Below, piece by piece: positions 49,840 through 55,450 of a stretch of 55,450 nt of DNA. The notes beneath the pieces were generated by a model that ran no database searches, was not told the DNA's origin, and saw nothing but the letters and a program-made list of their open reading frames with translations. Made by a program: the position numbers and the translations under genes. Source of the stretch: an uncultured Caldimonas sp. (GTDB taxonomy: Bacteria; Pseudomonadota; Gammaproteobacteria; Burkholderiales; Burkholderiaceae); contig NZ_CAMLJQ010000024.1 in assembly GCF_946480305.1 (NCBI RefSeq), positions 1 to 55,450 on the forward strand. The letters are read 5' to 3'. The stretch's first letter is position 1; each line of letters starts with the position of its first letter.

Positions 49840-50622
49840 ATGGGTTTGCTTTCCTTCTTCAAGCGTTCTGCGGCAAACCAGCCGGCTCCGGCCTCCGCTC
49901 CGGAGTCGATCGAACAAGCCCGCACGCGTGCAAGACACCGCCTGATCGGCGCAGCTGTGCTGGTGGTGATCGGCGTGATCGGCTTCCCGTTGCTGTTCGA
50001 GACCCAGCCGCGGCCGATTCCCGTCGATCTGCCGATCGAAATTCCCAAGAAGGACGGCGCTCCACCGTTGGCGGTGCCCGCAGCCAAGCCTCAACAAGCC
50101 ACAGCGTCCGCTGAAGCGCAGCCGAAGGCACCCGAAGTCATCACCGAGTCTGCCGCCGACGCAGGCCGGGAGGTGCCGGTCGCGGCCCGTGAGCCGTCCG
50201 CACCGGCGACTGAACCGCGCACGGAGACGGCACGGGTGGAGCAGAAGCCGGCTGCGGCGGAACCGAAGCAGGAAGCCCCGAAACCGAAGCCGGAGCCGGC
50301 CAGGCCCGAGCCGGCCAAGCCGGGCGCCAACGAGTCCGCCCGTGCACAGGCACTGCTTGAAGGACGAGAAGCACCGAAACCGGCCGCGACAGGCGCCCGC
50401 TTCGTGGTGCAGGTGGGCGCCTACAGCGAACAGAACAGTGCACGCGACATGCGGGCGAAGGTCGAGAAGCTGGGCCTCAAGACGTATACGCAGGTGGTGG
50501 ACACGGGCGGCGGCAAGCGCATTCGCGTGCGCGTGGGGCCCTTCGCCAGCCGCGAAGAGGCCGATCGGGCGTCTGCCAAGCTGAAAGCGGCGGGGTTGCC
50601 CTCGGCCGTGTTGACGTTGTGA
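49840..50622 (+). CDS. SPOR-domain cell-division protein (DedD/FtsN-like)
   Basis: A 260-residue single-pass inner-membrane protein: a short cytoplasmic part, transmembrane helix at about 36-52 (LIGAAVLVVIGVIGFPLLF), a Pro/Ala/Glu/Lys-rich periplasmic linker (about 65-180), and a C-terminal SPOR domain at about 185-260 (RFVVQVGAYSEQNSARDMRA, RIRVRVGPFASREEADRAS). SPOR domains bind denuded septal peptidoglycan. folC-dedD-cvpA-purF order matches E. coli, so DedD is the closest counterpart. Confidence 0.9.
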   Translation: MGLLSFFKRSAANQPAPASAPESIEQARTRARHRLIGAAVLVVIGVIGFPLLFETQPRPIPVDLPIEIPKKDGAPPLAVPAAKPQQATASAEAQPKAPEVITESAADAGREVPVAAREPSAPATEPRTETARVEQKPAAAEPKQEAPKPKPEPARPEPAKPGANESARAQALLEGREAPKPAATGARFVVQVGAYSEQNSARDMRAKVEKLGLKTYTQVVDTGGGKRIRVRVGPFASREEADRASAKLKAAGLPSAVLTL

Positions 50623-50625
50623 GCC

Positions 50626-51117
50626 ATGCCGCTGGGCTGGGTTGACATTGCGCTACTGGCGCTGCTGCTCGTTTCGATGATCGTCGGGATCGTGCGCGGG
50701 CTGGTGTTCGAGGTGATGTCGGTGGTCGGCTGGGTCGTTGCGTACATCGTGGCCCAATGGATGACGCCGCAAATCGCCCACAGCGTGCCGATAGGCGTGC
50801 CGGGTTCCGCGATCAATCACGTCGCCACGTTCGCGATCGTGTTCGTCGGCACGTTGTTCGTATGGGGGCTGGGTGCATGGCTGATCAAGAAGCTGGTGCG
50901 GGCGAGCGTGCTCAGCGCGGCCGACCGGGCTTTCGGGGCAGGCTTCGGACTCGCGCGGGGCTTGTTGATCGCGCTGGTCGTCGCCACCTTGGTGGCCTGG
51001 ACGCCGCTGGCGCGCAGTGCCGCGTGGCAGGAATCGCATGGCGCCGCCATGTTGCAGGACGTGCTCTCGGGCTTGAAGCCCCTTATGCCGGCAGAGCTGG
51101 CGCAGCGGCTACCTTGA
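50626..51117 (+). CDS. cvpA: CvpA family membrane protein
   Basis: A 163-residue inner-membrane protein with four predicted helices, opening with [20 protein letters not shown] and [20 protein letters not shown], the CvpA signature. In E. coli CvpA is needed for colicin V export and for bile-salt resistance; its mechanism is unknown. It starts three bases after the SPOR gene and ends 28 bases before purF, the conserved cvpA-purF pairing. Confidence 0.93.
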   Translation: MPLGWVDIALLALLLVSMIVGIVRGLVFEVMSVVGWVVAYIVAQWMTPQIAHSVPIGVPGSAINHVATFAIVFVGTLFVWGLGAWLIKKLVRASVLSAADRAFGAGFGLARGLLIALVVATLVAWTPLARSAAWQESHGAAMLQDVLSGLKPLMPAELAQRLP

Positions 51118-51145
51118 GCGGTGGTCCAAGACGGAAGGTGAAGTT

Positions 51146-52663
51146 ATGTGCGGCATCGTAGGTGTCATTTCGAAGGCGCCGGTCAACCAGTTGATCTACG
51201 ACGCGCTGCTGTTGCTGCAGCATCGCGGCCAGGATGCAGCCGGCATCGTCACGGCGGCCGATACGAAATTCTTCATGCACAAGGCTCGCGGCATGGTGCG
51301 CGACGTCTTTCGCACGCGAAACATGCGTGCACTGCCCGGCACGATCGGCCTGGGGCAGGTGCGCTACCCCACGGCCGGCAACGCCTACAACGAGGAAGAA
51401 GCTCAGCCGTTCTACGTCAACGCGCCGTTCGGCCTGGTGCTGGTGCACAACGGCAACCTGACCAATGCCCATGCGCTGCGGCAGGAGCTCTTCGCGATCG
51501 ACCGACGCCACCTCAACACGGACAGCGATTCCGAGGTGCTGCTCAACGTGGTGGCCCACGAGCTGGAGCTGGCCGCGCGCGACCTGCCGCTGACCCCGGA
51601 GGAGGTGTTCAAGGCCGTGCGTGCGGTGCACCGGCGCATCAAGGGCTCCTACGCGGTGGTGTGCCTCATTGCCGGCTACGGACTGCTCGTCTTCCGTGAC
51701 CCGTTCGGCATCCGGCCGCTGTGCTACGGCGAGATCGACACGCCCAACGGCAAGGAGATCATGGTAGCCAGCGAGTCGGTGGCGCTTGAAGGCACCGGCC
51801 ACCGCTTCGTGCGCGACGTCGCGCCCGGCGAGGCGCTGTTCATCGACCTCGACGGCAACGTGCATGCGCAGCAATGTGCGGAGAACCCCTCGCTGCATCC
51901 CTGCGTCTTCGAGTTCGTCTACCTCGCACGACCTGACTCGGTGATCGACGGCATGTCGGTGTACCAGGCGCGCCTGAACATGGGCGAGACGCTGGCACAG
52001 CGGGTGATCTCGACCATGCCGCCGAGCGAGATCGACGTGGTGATCCCCATTCCCGAGTCGAGCCGCCCGTCGGCGATGCAACTTGCCCAGAAGCTTGGCA
52101 AGCCGTATCGCGAAGGCTTCGTGAAAAACCGCTACGTCGGACGCACCTTCATCATGCCCGGCCAGTCGGTGCGCAAGAAGTCGGTGCGCCAGAAGCTCAA
52201 CGCTATCGCGCAGGAGTTCAAGGGGCGCAATGTGCTGCTGGTCGATGACTCCATCGTGCGCGGCACCACCTCCAAGGAAATCGTGCAGATGGCGCGAGAG
52301 GCAGGCGCGCGCAAGGTTTACATGGCTTCTGCTGCGCCGCCCGTGCGGTTTCCCAACGTGTACGGCATCGACATGCCGACCAAGAGCGAGCTCATCGCGC
52401 ACGACCGCAGCATCGAAGAGATCCGCCAGTTCATCGGTGCCGACGCGTTGATCTATCAGGACGTGGCGGCGATGAAGCGTGCCGTCGGCAGCCTGAATCC
52501 CGGCATCGAAGGCTTCGAGGCGTCGTGCTTCGATGGCTGCTACATCACCGGCGACGTGTCCGCCGAAGACTTCGCGGCCATGGCCACGCAGCGCGCTTCG
52601 CAGGGCGACGAAGAGGACGCGCAACGCTCGCGTCTTGCGCTGCAAAGTTCCGGCGAGCAGTGA
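51146..52663 (+). CDS. purF: amidophosphoribosyltransferase
   Basis: A 505-residue enzyme (E. coli 505) of the first committed purine step, making phosphoribosylamine from PRPP and glutamine. The N-terminal nucleophile is Cys2 in [10 protein letters not shown]. The glutaminase domain shows RGQDAAGI and RYPTAGN; the PRPP-binding loop [18 protein letters not shown] is near residue 363. It is followed after 11 bases by metZ. PurD, the next enzyme, is encoded at 1446-2726. Confidence 0.97.
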   Translation: MCGIVGVISKAPVNQLIYDALLLLQHRGQDAAGIVTAADTKFFMHKARGMVRDVFRTRNMRALPGTIGLGQVRYPTAGNAYNEEEAQPFYVNAPFGLVLVHNGNLTNAHALRQELFAIDRRHLNTDSDSEVLLNVVAHELELAARDLPLTPEEVFKAVRAVHRRIKGSYAVVCLIAGYGLLVFRDPFGIRPLCYGEIDTPNGKEIMVASESVALEGTGHRFVRDVAPGEALFIDLDGNVHAQQCAENPSLHPCVFEFVYLARPDSVIDGMSVYQARLNMGETLAQRVISTMPPSEIDVVIPIPESSRPSAMQLAQKLGKPYREGFVKNRYVGRTFIMPGQSVRKKSVRQKLNAIAQEFKGRNVLLVDDSIVRGTTSKEIVQMAREAGARKVYMASAAPPVRFPNVYGIDMPTKSELIAHDRSIEEIRQFIGADALIYQDVAAMKRAVGSLNPGIEGFEASCFDGCYITGDVSAEDFAAMATQRASQGDEEDAQRSRLALQSSGEQ

Positions 52664-52674
52664 AGGGGCTTGCG

Positions 52675-53910
52675 ATGAGCGACAAGAGAATCCCTCGCGT
52701 GGACCTGCCGCCCGACGTGCGGCTCGACACGCTGGCCGTGCGAGAAGGCTTGCCGCATTCACCGTGGGGCGAGAACTCCGAAGCGCTGTTCCTGACGAGC
52801 AGCTTCGTGCATCCCGACGCGGCGACGGCTGCGGCGCGTTTCGCGAACGAGGAAGAGGCCTTCGTCTATACGCGGTTCACCAACCCGACCGTGATGATGA
52901 TGGAGCGCCGCCTGGCGGCCATGGAGGGCACCGAGGCTTGCATCGCCACCTCCAGCGGCATGGCTGCCATCCTGCTGCTCGTGATGGGTCTGCTGAAGGC
53001 GGGCGACCATGTGGTGTGCTCGCGCAGCGTGTTCGGCTCCACGATCAAGTTGCTCGCGGGCGAGTTCGGCAAGTTCGGCGTCGAGACCAGCTTCGTGTCG
53101 CAGACCGATGTGGGTGAGTGGCAGCGCGCGATCAAGCCGAACACGCGGCTGCTGTTCGCCGAGACGCCGAGCAATCCATTGACGGAGGTCTGCGACATCA
53201 AGGCCCTCGCCGACATCGCGCACAACGCCGGCGCACTGCTGGCGGTCGACAACTGTTTCTGTTCACCCGCACTGCAGCAACCCGTCAAACTGGGCGCAGA
53301 CGTGATCATCCATTCCGGCACCAAGTATCTCGACGGACAGGGCCGGGTGATCGCGGGCGCGATCTGCGGTCCCGAGGCGCTGGTCAACGACAAGTTCGTG
53401 CCGGTGATGCGCAGTGCAGGCATGTCGTTGTCGCCGTTCAACGCCTGGGTCGTGTTGAAGGGACTCGAGACGCTGTCGATCCGCATGCAGGCGCAAAGCG
53501 CGCGTGCGCTGCAACTGGCGCAGTGGCTGGAAGCACACCCCGCGGTGGAGCGCGTGTTCCATCCGTCGCTGCCTTCGCATCGGCAACATGAACTGGCGAT
53601 GCGACAGCAGAGCGCAGGCGGTGCAGTGGTGTCGTTCATTGCGCGGGGCCAGGAGAAGGGCGGGGCGGCTCTGGCGCGTCAGAACGCCTTTGCCGTGATC
53701 GACGCGACACGCATCTGTTCGATCACCGCGAACCTCGGCGACACCAAGACCACCATCACGCACCCCGCCAGCACCTCGCACGGCCGGCTCACCGAAGAGC
53801 AGCGCCTTGCGGCCGGCATCACGCAGGGCATGATCCGCGTGGCCGTCGGGCTCGAAGACGTGGAAGACCTGAAGGCCGACCTCGCTCGCGGCCTGGACAC
53901 CCTCGCATGA
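52675..53910 (+). CDS. metZ: O-succinylhomoserine sulfhydrylase
   Basis: A 411-residue PLP enzyme of the Cys/Met metabolism family making homocysteine from O-succinylhomoserine and sulfide. The PLP lysine is in [17 protein letters not shown] near residue 210. Other family segments are [33 protein letters not shown] and [17 protein letters not shown]-acetylhomoserine use cannot be excluded from sequence. AAGGGG precedes ATG 52675; the long upstream open stretch is a shadow of purF. purF-metZ adjacency is usual in beta- and gammaproteobacteria. The stop overlaps gltX. Confidence 0.94.
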   Translation: MSDKRIPRVDLPPDVRLDTLAVREGLPHSPWGENSEALFLTSSFVHPDAATAAARFANEEEAFVYTRFTNPTVMMMERRLAAMEGTEACIATSSGMAAILLLVMGLLKAGDHVVCSRSVFGSTIKLLAGEFGKFGVETSFVSQTDVGEWQRAIKPNTRLLFAETPSNPLTEVCDIKALADIAHNAGALLAVDNCFCSPALQQPVKLGADVIIHSGTKYLDGQGRVIAGAICGPEALVNDKFVPVMRSAGMSLSPFNAWVVLKGLETLSIRMQAQSARALQLAQWLEAHPAVERVFHPSLPSHRQHELAMRQQSAGGAVVSFIARGQEKGGAALARQNAFAVIDATRICSITANLGDTKTTITHPASTSHGRLTEEQRLAAGITQGMIRVAVGLEDVEDLKADLARGLDTLA

Positions 53911-55310
53911 CGACAACCAGCAAAGTCCGCACCCGCATCGCCCCGTCGCCGACGGGCTTCCTGCATCTGGGCACCGCCCGCACGGCGCTGTATTCATGGG
54001 CCTACGCCCGCCACTACGGCGGGGAGTTCGTGCTGCGCATCGAAGACACCGACGTGGCCCGCTCCACGCAGGATTCGGTCGACCAGATCCTGGCCTCGAT
54101 GAAGTGGCTGGGTCTCGAATACGACGAGGGCCCGATCTACCAGATGCAGCGGCTGGCGCGGTACCACGAGGTGGTGGACCGCCTGATCGCCGAAGGCAAG
54201 GCCTATCGCTGCTACTGCACGCCCGAAGAACTCGACGCGATGCGCGAGGAACAGAAGGCGCGCGGCGAGAAGACCCGGTACGACGGCCGTTGGCGTCCCG
54301 AGCCCGGCAAGCAGCTGCCTGCCGTGCCGGAAGGGGTGAAGCCCGTTGTGCGCTTCCGCAACCCGCTCGACGGCGACGTGACGTGGGACGACCTCGTCAA
54401 GGGCCCGATCACGATCAGCAACCGCGAGATCGACGATCTCATCATCCTGCGGCCGGACGGTGTGCCGACCTACAACTTCGCAGTGGTGGTCGACGACTGG
54501 GACATGGCGATCACGCACGTGTTTCGCGGTGACGAGCACGTGAACAACACGCCGTGGCAGATCAACATCTTCAACGCGCTGGGCGCTCCGCTGCCGCAGT
54601 TCGGCCACGTGCCGGTGATCCTGGGCGACGATGGATTGAAGTTGTCGAAGCGGCGTGGCGCCGTGAGCGTGACCGGCTACGAAGAGGGCGGTTATCTGCC
54701 CGAAGCGATGCTGAACTACCTGGCCCGCCTGGGATGGAGCCACGGCGACGATGAACTGTTCACACGCGAGCAGCTGGTGGCGTGGTTCGATGGTTCGCAC
54801 CTGTCGAAGAGCCCCGCGCAGTGGGACCCGGCCAAGCTCGCGTGGGTCAATGCGCAGTACCTGAAGCAGGCGGACGACCAGCGGCTCGCGGCGCTGGTGG
54901 CACAGCAGTTGAAGCGCCGCGGGGTCGACCTCGGCTCCCAGGCAGCGAGGCTGCCCGCCATGTGCGCGTTGTTCAAGGACCGCTGCAACACCACCGTGGA
55001 GCTGGCGGACTGGCTGTCGATGTACTTCGGCCCGGTGTCTCCCTCCGAGCAGGATCTTGCGACGCATGTGACCGAAGCGGTGCTGCCGGCGGTCGCATCG
55101 CTGCGCGAGCGCCTGCAATCGTGCGACTGGACGAAGGCCGCCATCAGCCTGTGCATCAAGGACACCATCGGCCAGCATGGGCTGAAGATGCCGCAACTCG
55201 CGATTCCGGTGCGCGTGCTCGTGTGCGGTCGCGCCCAGACGCCGTCGATCGATGCCGTGCTCGAACTGTTCGATCGAGAAGTTGTGTTGGACCGCTTGCA
55301 ACGTCGCTAA
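53907..55310 (+). CDS. gltX: glutamyl-tRNA synthetase
   Basis: A 467-residue class I synthetase (E. coli 471) charging tRNA-Glu. The HIGH-type motif is [17 protein letters not shown] near residue 12, and the KMSKS-type motif is [13 protein letters not shown] near residue 247. The catalytic segment [12 protein letters not shown] is present, as is the CYCTP element. Its ATG overlaps the metZ stop by four bases. No terminator is visible before the tRNA-Ala promoter that begins inside its last codons. Confidence 0.97.
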   Translation: MTTTSKVRTRIAPSPTGFLHLGTARTALYSWAYARHYGGEFVLRIEDTDVARSTQDSVDQILASMKWLGLEYDEGPIYQMQRLARYHEVVDRLIAEGKAYRCYCTPEELDAMREEQKARGEKTRYDGRWRPEPGKQLPAVPEGVKPVVRFRNPLDGDVTWDDLVKGPITISNREIDDLIILRPDGVPTYNFAVVVDDWDMAITHVFRGDEHVNNTPWQINIFNALGAPLPQFGHVPVILGDDGLKLSKRRGAVSVTGYEEGGYLPEAMLNYLARLGWSHGDDELFTREQLVAWFDGSHLSKSPAQWDPAKLAWVNAQYLKQADDQRLAALVAQQLKRRGVDLGSQAARLPAMCALFKDRCNTTVELADWLSMYFGPVSPSEQDLATHVTEAVLPAVASLRERLQSCDWTKAAISLCIKDTIGQHGLKMPQLAIPVRVLVCGRAQTPSIDAVLELFDREVVLDRLQRR

Positions 55311-55325
55311 AAAGCGTTATATACT
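55296..55325 (+). promoter_or_regulatory. sigma-70 promoter for tRNA-Ala
   Basis: TTGCAA (55296-55301) inside the end of gltX, an 18-base spacer, and TATACT (55320-55325). Transcription would begin near 55332, about 65 bases before the tRNA. Seen directly; activity inferred. Confidence 0.6.
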
Positions 55326-55397
55326 CTCGGTCTCGCTTGAACGGCGCGAAACCCGGCAAAAAGCTTCACCGCTTGGCGCACGAACAAACAAGTTCAC

Positions 55398-55450
<53 letters not shown>

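Overview
The window is high-GC chromosomal core DNA from a betaproteobacterium of the order Burkholderiales. Protein character and gene order suggest the Rubrivivax/Leptothrix/Caldimonas side of that order, which is inference. Support comes from the strings leuC-lipoprotein-leuD-leuB-asd-fimV-truA-trpFBA-accD-folC-SPOR-cvpA-purF-metZ, sdhCDAB-sdhE-gltA and tolB-pal-cpoB. Nearly all of it is coding. No gap reaches 300 bases, and I see no insertion sequence, prophage, integrase, CRISPR array, toxin-antitoxin pair or defence gene. It reads as housekeeping DNA; the interest is in gene arrangement and regulatory sites.

Layout. 1-604 (minus) is the start of a HerA-like ATPase (YjgR), cut by the edge. 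724-7470 (plus) is a dense run: yebC, purD, hemF, a stopless nadD-rsfS frame, rlmH, maf and rng. 7678-10406 holds tolB-pal-cpoB for the cell envelope. 10462-12571 holds a YeeE-type sulfur transporter, tcdA and two tRNA-Lys genes, followed by a strong terminator. 12699-13573 is a lipoprotein coupled to a YffB-like protein. 13628-30060 is mostly minus strand: acnA, (plus-strand DUF72 gene), a DsbC-like lipoprotein, an exported intradiol dioxygenase, acnB, a small periplasmic protein, the methylcitrate operon citE-like-prpB-prpC-acnD-prpF, and mdh. A divergent GntR/UTRA regulator at 30270 leads into sdhCDAB, sdhE and gltA (plus). From 36308 to the end, plus-strand biosynthetic genes follow (leu, asd, fimV, truA, trp, accD, folC, SPOR protein, cvpA, purF, metZ, gltX), and a tRNA-Ala(GGC) runs off the edge.

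Functionally the centre is a carbon-metabolism cluster: citrate synthase, two general aconitases, succinate dehydrogenase with its FAD-assembly factor, malate dehydrogenase, and the AcnD/PrpF form of the propionate-degrading methylcitrate cycle. A perfect 14-bp palindrome (GTCTTATATAAGAC) occurs at the acnB promoter and again between mdh and the divergent gntR, so this GntR protein probably controls part of the TCA cycle.

Points most worth checking: the shared operator; the nadD-rsfS fusion with its lysine/alanine-rich tail; an 11-base G tract in the acnA leader; a CitE-like lyase heading the methylcitrate operon behind an ACGTATACGT palindrome; and tcdA lying beside two tRNA genes that are probable substrates of its product.
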